Positions 27,407 through 35,542 of a DNA stretch of 64,000 nt are shown one piece after another. The translations under genes and the position numbers were made by a program. The stretch comes from Streptomyces mutabilis (lineage in GTDB: Bacteria; Actinomycetota; Actinomycetes; Streptomycetales; Streptomycetaceae), in NCBI RefSeq assembly GCF_014649815.1, contig NZ_BMTT01000003.1:472416-536415 (forward strand). Direction: 5' to 3'. Every line of letters begins with the position of its first letter. Position 1 is the stretch's first letter. The notes below the pieces were generated by a model that worked only from the letters and a program-made list of their open reading frames with translations, ran no database searches and was not told where the DNA came from.

Positions 27407-28561
27407 CTACTCCCCCATCACCAGCCCGTCCTCGGCCGCGCCCCGGCTGAGCACGACGTCGCGGATGCGGTCGCGCACGGCCCGCACCTCGGCGCCCTCC
27501 TCCAGCGCGCGGTTGAGGTTCACCACCCGTCCCGCGTCGACGTCGAAGAGCTGCGGGACGAACTCGGCCTTCGCCACCCGCCAGCGTTCACCGGGCCGGG
27601 CGGGCGGGGTGAAGGTGAAGCGGCCGATGGTCGACTGGTTGCCGCGCGGGTCGCGTTCGCCCGCGTCGTTGATCATCTCGCCCGCGATCTGGTCGCCCAT
27701 CCCGTAGACCACCCAGGTGCCGTTGACCTTCTCATACGCCTGGGGAACGTGGGCGTGGGTGCCGAGGATCAGGTCGATGTCGGGGCGATCGCCGGTACGG
27801 GCGGCGGTCAGGCTACGGGCCAGCGCCAACTGGTCCCGGTCGGGCTCGTCCTGCCATTCGGTGCCCCAGTGCAGGGACACGACGACGACGTCCGCGCCGG
27901 CCTCCCGGGCGGCCCGGGAGTCCTCGACGATCCGCTCCTCGTCGATCATGTCGACCGCCCAGGGCTGCCCGTCGGGCAGCGGGTGGCCGTTGGTGTGGAG
28001 TGTGTAGGCGAGGTGGGCGACCTCGGCCCGGCCCGCGCGCAGGACGGTCGTGGTGTGCGCCTCGGCCTCCGAGCGCGCCGTCCCGGCGTGCCGTACACCG
28101 GCGCGGTCGAAGGCGTCCAGGGTGCGGCGGATGCCGTCGGCTCCGTCGTCGACGCTGTGGTTGGAGGCGGTGGAACAGCCGTCGTAGCCGGTGGCGGCCA
28201 GCGCCTCGGCCACTTCCGGCGGGGACCTGAAGAGGGGGTAGCCGCTGTAGTCGCCGTTCGCGCCGTACACGGTCTCCATGTGGCACAGGGCCAGGTCGGC
28301 GCGTGAGACGACGGGTCGGGCACCGGCCAGCATGGGGCGGAAGTCGTAGCCCCTGCCGCCCGCGTCGAAGCGGGCCCGGTCGATGATCGAGTCGTGGGGC
28401 AGGACGTCGCCGGAGGCGACCAGGGTGAAGGCGCCGGTGTCCGCGGCGGACGGGGCCGGAGCCGGTGGCTTCGGCGGTTCGTGGTCGCGGGCCTGGCAGG
28501 CCGCGCCCAGGGTGAGAAGGGCGGTCAGGGCCAGGGCCGCCTGCCGACTGCGTGTGATCAT
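27407..28561 (-). CDS. CapA-like lipoprotein (poly-gamma-glutamate capsule synthesis family)
   Basis: 384 residues. Signal peptide ending LTLGAAC (lipobox). The mature metallophosphoesterase-like CapA fold has TLVASGDVLPHDS, LCHMETVYG, ASNHSVDDGADGI, VVVSLHWGTEW and LILGTHAHVPQAYE, which carry the usual Asp/Asn/His ligands. CapA homologues occur widely in actinobacteria that make no capsule, so the role is open. The ATG at 28561 has GCGGAGTGAACGG upstream. A TTACCT-N6-AGGTAA inverted repeat lies 45 bp before it. Confidence 0.88.
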   Translation of the reverse strand: MITRSRQAALALTALLTLGAACQARDHEPPKPPAPAPSAADTGAFTLVASGDVLPHDSIIDRARFDAGGRGYDFRPMLAGARPVVSRADLALCHMETVYGANGDYSGYPLFRSPPEVAEALAATGYDGCSTASNHSVDDGADGIRRTLDAFDRAGVRHAGTARSEAEAHTTTVLRAGRAEVAHLAYTLHTNGHPLPDGQPWAVDMIDEERIVEDSRAAREAGADVVVVSLHWGTEWQDEPDRDQLALARSLTAARTGDRPDIDLILGTHAHVPQAYEKVNGTWVVYGMGDQIAGEMINDAGERDPRGNQSTIGRFTFTPPARPGERWRVAKAEFVPQLFDVDAGRVVNLNRALEEGAEVRAVRDRIRDVVLSRGAAEDGLVMGE

Positions 28562-28605
28562 CCGTTCACTCCGCTGGGGTCGCACACACCGAGGGAAAGT
28601 CACAT

Positions 28606-28623
28606 TTACCTACAAACAGGTAA
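28606..28623. promoter_or_regulatory. Inverted repeat in the capA promoter region
   Basis: TTACCT-ACAAAC-AGGTAA, in an AT-richer patch about 45 bp upstream of the capA-like start. Candidate operator or core promoter; the regulator is unknown. Confidence 0.4.
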
Positions 28624-28699
28624 TGGGCTCGCGGGGTCCCGGGCGGCTCCGACACGCTCATTAGCCCGTCCGGCGTGCGCGAACGGGGTGTTCCGCCGC

Positions 28700-28768
28700 T
28701 CGGACCGGGTACGCCGACCGCTCGGACGAAGTGCGTGAATTGTTCGGACCGGGTGCGCCGACCGTTCG
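28700..28768. repeat. 25-bp direct repeats upstream of the ECF sigma gene
   Basis: Two 25-bp copies (28700-28724 and 28744-28768, period 44 bp) share TCGGACCGGGT, then A or G, then CGCCGACCG. They differ at two positions. A third element, CCGTTCGTCGA, occurs twice in tandem at about 28761-28784. All lie 90-160 bp before the sigma factor start. Confidence 0.6.
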
Positions 28769-28857
28769 TCGAACCGTTCGTCGACGCGATCGACCGTCCG
28801 TCGCACACCCGTGCGCGCGCCCTGTCACCGGACGGCCCCCTGCGGTGCCATACGGCC

Positions 28858-29412
28858 ATGACGGCCGGAACCACCCTGATCGACAGGACGAGCAAGACGA
28901 CCGCCGAGCACGAGCTCGCCGCACTGCAGCGCGAGCACGGCCGGCCGCTCTTCGCGCTGCTGCTGCGGCTCAGCGACGGAGACCGGCAGCGCGCCGAGGA
29001 TCTCGTGCAGGAGACCCTGGTGCGCGCCTGGCAGCACCCCGAGGCCCTGCGCGCCGACGACTTCGACTCAGTACGGCCCTGGCTGCTCACGGTGGCCAGG
29101 CGCCTGGCGATCGACGCGCGCCGGGCCCGGCAGGCGCGGCCCGCGGAGGTCGGCGACGCCGTGCTGGAGAACGCCCGGGTCTGCGCCGATCACGCCGAAC
29201 GGGCCGCCGCCGCCCTGGATGTGCGCGAGGCTGTGAAGACACTCACTCCGGAACACCGTCAAGTTCTGGTGCTGGTGTACTTCCAGGGGGCGAGTGTGGC
29301 GGAAGCCGCGGCGGCCCTGGGCATCCCACCCGGTACCGTGAAGTCCCGCGCGTACTACGCGCTGCGAGCCCTGCGCAGGGTGCTACCGGGATACGCCGCC
29401 GACCTGCGGTGA
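28858..29412 (+). CDS. ECF-type RNA polymerase sigma factor
   Basis: A 184-residue extracytoplasmic-function sigma factor. Region 2: ELAALQREHGRPLFALLLRLSDGDRQRAEDLVQETLVRAWQHPE and DFDSVRPWLLTVARRLAIDARR. Region 4: LTPEHRQVLVLVYFQGASVAEAAAALGIPPGTVKSRAYYALRALR. Downstream on the same strand, after one unrelated gene, is a zinc-finger anti-sigma protein that is its probable partner. The ATG at 28858 gives the expected N terminus; the ribosome site is weak. Confidence 0.92.
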   Translation: MTAGTTLIDRTSKTTAEHELAALQREHGRPLFALLLRLSDGDRQRAEDLVQETLVRAWQHPEALRADDFDSVRPWLLTVARRLAIDARRARQARPAEVGDAVLENARVCADHAERAAAALDVREAVKTLTPEHRQVLVLVYFQGASVAEAAAALGIPPGTVKSRAYYALRALRRVLPGYAADLR

Positions 29413-29553
29413 AACCGATCGTATGGTCAAGCCTCCGTAAAGCGCCTTGCCCAGGACCCCGGTTGAGTAATCGGCTGTCCTCATCCGTGTTCCGGACGGG
29501 GGCCCACGACCCGGGTCGGGCGACGCGAACGCACCGGAGGAAGGCAGGAAGGG

Positions 29554-30069
29554 ATGCTGCACAGAGGCCAAGAGAGCACGGACGACGCCGGCGGGGGCGA
29601 ACTGACCGTCCCCATGGCGTGGTTGTACGCCGAGTACATCGCCGACGAACTGCTGCGGACCGGCGACCTGATGCCGCCCACGTCCTTCGAGTTCCGCGCC
29701 GGACGCGACGCGCTGGCGCTCACCGTCTTCCTGTCCGACACCGACGGCGAGCTCAGCGGCATCCGGGTCATCACCCGGCTGGAGACCTGGCTGTCGCTGA
29801 CCGCCTACGACCAGCCGTGGCAGGAGTGGGTGCGCGAGCGCCTCGCCCAGGTCACTGCCGACGCCGAAGCCGCCGGGCGGCACTCGCCGGACCTGGACCT
29901 GGCCCGGGCCGCCTGGCGCTGGCTCGAGGAGACCGAACTGCTCGCCCCGGACCTGAACGCGGTGCCCGGCGGGGCGTCGGTGACCGGCGAGGACGAGGGG
30001 CCCAAGGTGTGGACGCCGGCCTGGCAGCTGGGGCTGCCGCTCGGCCACCTCGCCATCCACCTCTTCTAG
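29554..30069 (+). CDS. Conserved hypothetical protein between sigma and anti-sigma genes
   Basis: 171 residues, not recognised. The ATG has a strong AGGAAGGCAGGAAGGG leader. The protein is acidic and soluble, with AWLYAEYIADELLRTGD near the start, a FEFRAGRDALALTVFLSD strand region, many Trp residues (TWLSLTAYDQPWQEW, AAWRWLEET) and no signal peptide or membrane helix. Its location between an ECF sigma factor and its anti-sigma factor suggests a place in the same stress circuit, but this is context only. Confidence 0.75.
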   Translation: MLHRGQESTDDAGGGELTVPMAWLYAEYIADELLRTGDLMPPTSFEFRAGRDALALTVFLSDTDGELSGIRVITRLETWLSLTAYDQPWQEWVRERLAQVTADAEAAGRHSPDLDLARAAWRWLEETELLAPDLNAVPGGASVTGEDEGPKVWTPAWQLGLPLGHLAIHLF

Positions 30070-30259
30070 ACGACCGGCCGGTACCCCGGGGAGTCCGGCC
30101 GGCGCAGGAGAATCATTCCGCGCGGCCCAGTCCGCCGGCTCCGTCGTTCCGAACCCCTAGGTCGCGATTCCGTACGTGGCTTGAGTGATTCGACTGTCCG
30201 GTGCGTACGGGTGGGAGCAAGGAGTAACCCCACCCGCACCCACGGCACGAGGATTCGGC

Positions 30260-30913
30260 ATGAGGTCCACGGAAAGGCATCGTGACGTCGGCGCCTACGC
30301 GCTCGGCGTGCTGGACGAGGCCGACGCGTTCCGCTTCGAGGACCACCTCATGGAATGCCCGCGGTGCGCGACGCAGGTGACCGAATTCGGCGCCGTCACC
30401 CGCCAGTTGATGCTGTACCGGCAGGCGACGCCACGCCTCGTCCATCCCATGCCCCGGCCCGGCCCGCGCCTGCTGGACCGGCTGCTGACCGAGATCGCCA
30501 CGCGTCGGCGGGCGGACCGCAGGCGCCTGCTGTACGCCTTGGCCGCGGCGGTCGTGTGCGCCGTGGCCGGTCCCGGTGCCGTGCTCCACGCGGGCGGGGC
30601 CGACACGTCGGCGGTGCGGGTCACCGCGACCGGCGAACGGTCCGGGGTGTGGGCGCAACTCTCGGCCGAGGACGAGACCTGGGGCACCGGCGTGGAGCTC
30701 ACGGTCAAGGACGCGGCGGGCCCGCGGCCCTGCCTGCTGGTCGCCGTCGGCCGCGACGGCACGGAGCAGACGGTCACCAGTTGGACGGTCCCCGGGCGCG
30801 ACGCCCGGCCGAACACCATGCGCGGTGGGGCCGCCCTGCACGCCGACCAGATCGCCCGCTACGAGGTGCGGACGGCGGACGGGGAGCGTCTGGTGACTCT
30901 CCCGACCGGTTGA
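30260..30913 (+). CDS. Zinc-finger anti-sigma factor (membrane-anchored)
   Basis: 217 residues. The N-terminal cytoplasmic zinc-binding anti-sigma domain has the H-x3-C-x2-C motif in FEDHLMECPRCATQV (about residues 30-45). A helical segment is followed by one transmembrane helix (LLYALAAAVVCAVAGPGAVLHA) and an extracytoplasmic beta domain of about 100 residues (VRVTATGERSGVWAQLSAED onward). This is the RskA-like layout, so regulated proteolysis is a likely release mechanism. The partner sigma factor is most likely the one at 28858-29412. Confidence 0.87.
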   Translation: MRSTERHRDVGAYALGVLDEADAFRFEDHLMECPRCATQVTEFGAVTRQLMLYRQATPRLVHPMPRPGPRLLDRLLTEIATRRRADRRRLLYALAAAVVCAVAGPGAVLHAGGADTSAVRVTATGERSGVWAQLSAEDETWGTGVELTVKDAAGPRPCLLVAVGRDGTEQTVTSWTVPGRDARPNTMRGGAALHADQIARYEVRTADGERLVTLPTG

Positions 30914-30944
30914 CCGTCGAAGAACCACCGTCGGGGGACACCCG

Positions 30945-31808
30945 TCACTTCAGCAGCCGGGACAGCCTCCTGTCCGCCAGCGGCTTGCCGCCGGTCTGGC
31001 AGGTCGGGCAGTACTGGAGCGAGGAGTCGCTGAAGGACACCTCGCGCACGGTGTCGCCGCACACCGGGCAGGGCTCGCCGGTGCGGCCGTGGACCCGCAG
31101 CCCGCTCCTCTTCTCGGACTTCAGCCGGCCGGCCGCGACTCCCCGGGAGCGCTCGACGGCCTCGGTGAGAGTGGCGCGCAGGGCCGCGTACAGCCGCGAG
31201 GTCTCCTCGTCGGTGAGGGACGCGGCCAGCTTGAACGGGGACATCCTCGCCGCGTGCAGTATCTCGTCGCTGTACGCGTTGCCCACACCCGCGATCAGGC
31301 TCTGATCGCGCAGGGCTCCCTTGAGCTGCCGCCGCTCGGTCCGGAGGAGGTCGGCGAAGCGCCCTTCGTCGAAGTCGTCGGCGAGCGGATCGGGGCCGAG
31401 CCGGGCCACGCCGGGCACCTCCCGCGGGTCGGCCACGACGTACACGGCCAGCCGCTTCTGCGTGCCCGCCTCCGTCAGGTCGAAGCCGGCTCCCGCCTCC
31501 AGGGCGACGCGCAGGGCGAGCGGGCCCTTGCCCGGGCGGGGCAGCCCGCCGGGAAGGCTGTCCTTCCAGTGCAGCCAGCCGGCACGGGCCAGGTGGGTCA
31601 CCAGGTGCGGGCCGCCGGCGGTCTCGACGTCGAGGAACTTGCCGTGCCTGTGCACGGCGGCCACCCGGTGGCCCTCCAGGGCGGTGAGCGGAGGGTCGTA
31701 CGTCTTCAGGACGCTGATGGCCACCGGCAGCACGCGGACGATCCCACGGCCGACCAGGTTCTCGGTCAGGAAGTCCCTGAGCGCCTCGACCTCGGGCAGT
31801 TCTGGCAT
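30945..31808 (-). CDS. Fpg/Nei family DNA glycosylase-AP lyase
   Basis: 287 residues. MPELPEVEALR carries the N-terminal Pro nucleophile and Glu. Seen also: the helix-two-turn-helix LRDQSLIAGVGNAYSDEILHAARMSP and a C-terminal zinc finger CPVCGD...YCPTCQTGG. Removes oxidised bases in base-excision repair. Whether it prefers 8-oxoguanine (Fpg) or oxidised pyrimidines (Nei) is not decided by these motifs; Streptomyces encode several paralogues. Confidence 0.92.
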   Translation of the reverse strand: MPELPEVEALRDFLTENLVGRGIVRVLPVAISVLKTYDPPLTALEGHRVAAVHRHGKFLDVETAGGPHLVTHLARAGWLHWKDSLPGGLPRPGKGPLALRVALEAGAGFDLTEAGTQKRLAVYVVADPREVPGVARLGPDPLADDFDEGRFADLLRTERRQLKGALRDQSLIAGVGNAYSDEILHAARMSPFKLAASLTDEETSRLYAALRATLTEAVERSRGVAAGRLKSEKRSGLRVHGRTGEPCPVCGDTVREVSFSDSSLQYCPTCQTGGKPLADRRLSRLLK

Positions 31809-31860
31809 ACGTCCAGAGTGCCACCGGTGACCGGCGGTGCCAGTGGGACCCGGCCGGGAC

Positions 31861-33951
31861 TCAGCCCGTGGGGTGGGACACCAGGAACTCGGACCACACG
31901 CACTTGCCCCCGCCGCGCGCCTCCACGCCCCACACGTCGGCGAGCGTCTCGACCAGCAGCAGTCCGCGTCCGGAGACGCCGTCGTCCCCGGCCTCGCGGC
32001 GGCGCGGCAGCGCGCTAGAGGAGTCCTCGACCTCGACCCGGAGCCGGCGGTCGGTGCCGGTCAGCAGCCGCAGGGTGACGATCGCGGAGCCCTCGGTGTG
32101 CATGAGGGCGTTGGTGACGAGTTCGTCGGCGACCAGTTCGATCTCGTCGCTCTGCCGCGAGGCCCCCCAGGCGCGGACGGCGGTGCGGATCATGTGCCGG
32201 GCATCGGTCAGTGCCTCGGGGTCGCCCGGGGGGACGTGCTGCTGGAGCCGTCCGAAGGTCCTCGGGGCGCCCACCGTGTGGCGGCGCAGCAGGAGCAGCG
32301 CCACGTCGTCGTCACCGCGGCGCTCCTCGGCCACGTCGATGAGCCGGTCCGCCAGGTCCCGAACGTCTCGCGGGCCGGAGGCGACGAGCGCGGTGAGGAC
32401 CTCGATGCCCTCGTCGAGGTCGGCGCCGGGCTGCTCCACCAGGCCGTCGGTGCACAGCAGCAGGGTGTTGCCGGGGTCCAGCTCGACGGTGGAGACCGGG
32501 TAGGCGAGGCGCCCGAACTCGGCGGACAGTCCGAGCGGCAGTCCGCCCTCCACCGGGACGCGGCGGCAGCTTCCGTCGCCGAACCGCAGCAGGGGGTCGA
32601 TGTGCCCGGCGCGGACCACCTGGACCACTCCGGTGGCCAGGTCGGCCTCCGCGTACAGGCAGGTGGCGAAGCGGTCGGTGTCGAGCTCGTGGAGGAAGAC
32701 GGAGGCCCTGGCCATCACCGTGGCCGGCGGGTGGCCCTCGGCTGCGTAGGCGCGCAGCACGATGCGCAGCTGGCCCATGACGGCGGCGGCGTGGGTGTCG
32801 TGGCCCTGGACGTCGCCGATGACGGCGCCGACCCTGCCGCCGGGCAGCGGGATCAGGTCGTACCAGTCGCCGCCGATGTCGCGTCCGAAGGCGCCGCCGA
32901 TGGTGGCCGCGCGGTAGCGGACGGCGACGTCGCAGCCGGGCACGCTCGGGATGGTGCGCGGCAGCATGGCCTGCTGGAGTCCCTCGGCGAGGTCCATCTC
33001 CTGCTCGTAGAGCATGGCCCGCTGCAGGCTCTGCGCGATGCCGCTGCCGAGCGCGACGAGGACGTTGCGGTCCTCCGGGGAGAACCCTTGCCGGTCGCTG
33101 TAGAGCAGTCCGATCGCGCCGATCGGCCGGGCCTGGGCGATCAGCGGCAGGTAGGCGGCCGCGGTGATGTTCAGGTGCGTGATGTTCCGCCACAGCAGGG
33201 GGTAGCGCTCGGCGAACTCCTCCGGTGACTCGATGAAGCGAGGGCTGAGGGTCCGTACGGCCTCGCTCATCGGGTAGGGCTCGTCTATCCGGGTGACGCG
33301 GGTGCCGGGGACGAAGCTGTTGTCGGGGCCGTCGGCGACCAGCCGGATGCGGCCGGCTTCCACCAGGCCCATCACGAGGCTGGTGGCGCCCAGCCGGGTG
33401 AGGCCGTGGGTGTCGCGCAGGACCTCGATGACCTCGTCCACCGTGCGGGCGTGCGCGAGGGCGGCCGTGGCGAGCTGGACGACGTTGGTGAGCCGGCGGC
33501 GGGCCTCGTCCTGCGCGGCCTGCTCCCGGTGGGCCTCGATGTCGGCGACCTCCTGGGTCGCGTCGCGGACGATGCCGATGATGCGGCGGGGGCGGCCGGT
33601 CTCGTCCCGGCGGATGTAGCCCTGGGTGCGGGTCCAGCGCAGGGTGCCGTCGCGGCGGCGCAGGCGGAAGTAGGTGCCGTAGTTCTCGCTGCCGTCCTTC
33701 ATGGCCTGGGCGACGATCGTGTCCAGGCGCCTGCCCTCGGCCGCGGGAACGCGCACCGACAGCGACTCGGGGCGCCCGTCGTACTCCTCGGGGCGCAGGT
33801 CGAACACCTCGTGCGCCTGGGCGTCCATGTGGAACAGTCCCGTGTCCAGGTCCCAGTCGAAGCTGCCCATGCGGTTGAGCGCCAGGATCGGGTCCGGGTG
33901 GGCGGGCCAGTCGTCCGGGAGCGGCAGGGCACTCGCTGCCCGATCAGCCAT
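31861..33951 (-). CDS. PAS-GAF-SpoIIE phosphatase-HATPase regulatory protein
   Basis: 696 residues in four modules. PAS at about 20-135 (MGSFDWDLDTGLFHMDAQAHEVF, FRLRRRDGTLRWTRTQGYI). GAF at about 165-320. PP2C-type SpoIIE phosphatase at about 335-550 (GRDIGGDWYDLIPLPGGRVGAVIGDVQGHD, with the metal Asp residues, LLLCTDGLVEQ, GDDDVALLLL). A C-terminal HATPase of the RsbW/anti-sigma type at about 570-696 (ELVADELVTNALMH). The phosphatase should act on an anti-anti-sigma protein and the HATPase on a sigma or anti-anti-sigma partner, both encoded elsewhere. Confidence 0.92.
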   Translation of the reverse strand: MADRAASALPLPDDWPAHPDPILALNRMGSFDWDLDTGLFHMDAQAHEVFDLRPEEYDGRPESLSVRVPAAEGRRLDTIVAQAMKDGSENYGTYFRLRRRDGTLRWTRTQGYIRRDETGRPRRIIGIVRDATQEVADIEAHREQAAQDEARRRLTNVVQLATAALAHARTVDEVIEVLRDTHGLTRLGATSLVMGLVEAGRIRLVADGPDNSFVPGTRVTRIDEPYPMSEAVRTLSPRFIESPEEFAERYPLLWRNITHLNITAAAYLPLIAQARPIGAIGLLYSDRQGFSPEDRNVLVALGSGIAQSLQRAMLYEQEMDLAEGLQQAMLPRTIPSVPGCDVAVRYRAATIGGAFGRDIGGDWYDLIPLPGGRVGAVIGDVQGHDTHAAAVMGQLRIVLRAYAAEGHPPATVMARASVFLHELDTDRFATCLYAEADLATGVVQVVRAGHIDPLLRFGDGSCRRVPVEGGLPLGLSAEFGRLAYPVSTVELDPGNTLLLCTDGLVEQPGADLDEGIEVLTALVASGPRDVRDLADRLIDVAEERRGDDDVALLLLRRHTVGAPRTFGRLQQHVPPGDPEALTDARHMIRTAVRAWGASRQSDEIELVADELVTNALMHTEGSAIVTLRLLTGTDRRLRVEVEDSSSALPRRREAGDDGVSGRGLLLVETLADVWGVEARGGGKCVWSEFLVSHPTG

Positions 33952-34068
33952 GGGCCCTACCTTGCCAGGGTTCGCCCGATTCTTCGACTCCTGGTCCGCC
34001 GCCCGTGGGCAGGGGGCTTGTGGCCGAGCGGGGTAGACAGAGCGTGATCGTACGAGAGGAGCGCGGCC

Positions 34069-35472
34069 GTGGAGTGGTTCACCGCACCCGAGTACTGGAC
34101 GGCCCGGCTGGTCTTCCAGCGAGGTCTGGCCATCATGTACCTGGTCGCGTTCCTGACGGCGGCCCTGCAGTTCCGCCCGCTGATGGGGGAGCGCGGCCTG
34201 ACGCCCGTGCCGCGGTTCGTGGAGCGGGTGCCGTTCGAGCGGGCGCCGAGCCTGTTCCAGCTGCGCTACTCGGACCGCCTCTTCGCGGTCGTGGCGTGGA
34301 CGGGCTGCGGGGTGTCGGCGGCGCTCGCGGCGGGGCTGGACTCACTGGTGCCGCTGTGGGGCGCGATGCTGCTGTGGCTGGTGCCGTGGATGCTGTACCT
34401 GTCCATCGTCAACGTCGGGCAGACCTGGTACTCGTTCGGCTGGGAGTCACTGCTGCTGGAGACCGGGTTCGTCGCCGTCTTCCTCGGCAACGACGAGGTG
34501 GCGCCGCCGATCGTCGTGCTGTTCCTGCTGCGCTGGCTGCTGTTCCGCGTGGAGTTCGGGGCGGGGATGATCAAGATGCGGGGCGACGAGTGCTGGCGGA
34601 AGCTGACGTGTCTGGACCACCATCACGAGACCCAGCCGATGCCGGGACCGCTGAGCTGGTTCTTCCACCGTCTCCCCCGGCCGCTGCACCGGGTCGAGGC
34701 GGCCGCGAACCACGTCACGCAGCTCGTGGTGCCCTTCCTGCTCTTCACCCCGCAGCCCGTCGCCTCGACCGCCGCGGCCCTGATGATCGTGACCCAGCTG
34801 TGGCTGGTGCTCTCGGGCAACTTCTCCTGGCTGAACTGGATCACCATCGTGCTGGCCCTGTCGGCGGTGCGGTTCCCGGCCGATCCGCCGTCCGTGGCCG
34901 CCGCGCCGCTCTGGTACGAGGTCGTGGTCCTGGCGGTGGCGGCGCTGCTGGTCTTCCTGAGCCACCGGCCGGTCCGCAACATGATCTCCCGGCGCCAGGT
35001 GATGAACCGCTCCTTCGACTCCCTCCACCTGGTCAACACCTACGGCGCCTTCGGGACCGTCAGCCGGATCCGGCACGAGGTGGTGATCGAGGGCACCGCC
35101 GACGAGGTGGCCCGTGCGGACGGGGACTGGCGGGAGTACGAGTTCAAGGGCAAGCCCGGCGATCCACGGCGCTGGCCGCGCCAGTTCGCGCCGTACCACC
35201 TGAGGCTGGACTGGCTGATGTGGTTCGTCGCGCTGTCGCCCGCGTACGCCGGGTCGTGGTTCGGCACCTTCGTGGAGCGCCTGCTGGAGAACGACCGGGC
35301 GACGCTGAAGCTGCTGCGCCGGTCGCCGTTCCCTCCCGACGCGCCGCCGCGCTTCGTGCGCGCCAGGCTGTACCGCTACCGGTACACGACCTGGCGCGAA
35401 CTGCGCGAGACGGGCGCGTGCTGGGAGCGGACCTACGTGCGGGAGTTCCTGCCGCCGACGCGATTGACGTGA
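34069..35472 (+). CDS. Lipase maturation factor family membrane protein
   Basis: 467 residues with several transmembrane helices. Seen: WFTAPEYWTARLVFQRGLAIMYLVAFL at the N terminus, LSIVNVGQTWYSFGWESLLLETGF and the C-terminal block VNTYGAFGTVSRIRHEVVIEG, all characteristic of the family. Animal LMF1 folds lipases in the ER; the bacterial role is not known. GTG start with GAGAGGAG before it. No lipase gene lies alongside. Confidence 0.88.
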   Translation: MEWFTAPEYWTARLVFQRGLAIMYLVAFLTAALQFRPLMGERGLTPVPRFVERVPFERAPSLFQLRYSDRLFAVVAWTGCGVSAALAAGLDSLVPLWGAMLLWLVPWMLYLSIVNVGQTWYSFGWESLLLETGFVAVFLGNDEVAPPIVVLFLLRWLLFRVEFGAGMIKMRGDECWRKLTCLDHHHETQPMPGPLSWFFHRLPRPLHRVEAAANHVTQLVVPFLLFTPQPVASTAAALMIVTQLWLVLSGNFSWLNWITIVLALSAVRFPADPPSVAAAPLWYEVVVLAVAALLVFLSHRPVRNMISRRQVMNRSFDSLHLVNTYGAFGTVSRIRHEVVIEGTADEVARADGDWREYEFKGKPGDPRRWPRQFAPYHLRLDWLMWFVALSPAYAGSWFGTFVERLLENDRATLKLLRRSPFPPDAPPRFVRARLYRYRYTTWRELRETGACWERTYVREFLPPTRLT

Positions 35473-35542
35473 ACCTACCAGCGGTCAGGACGAGGGCCCG
35501 GACCGGCGGGCGCCGGTGCCGGGCCGGGACCTCGTCGAGGCG

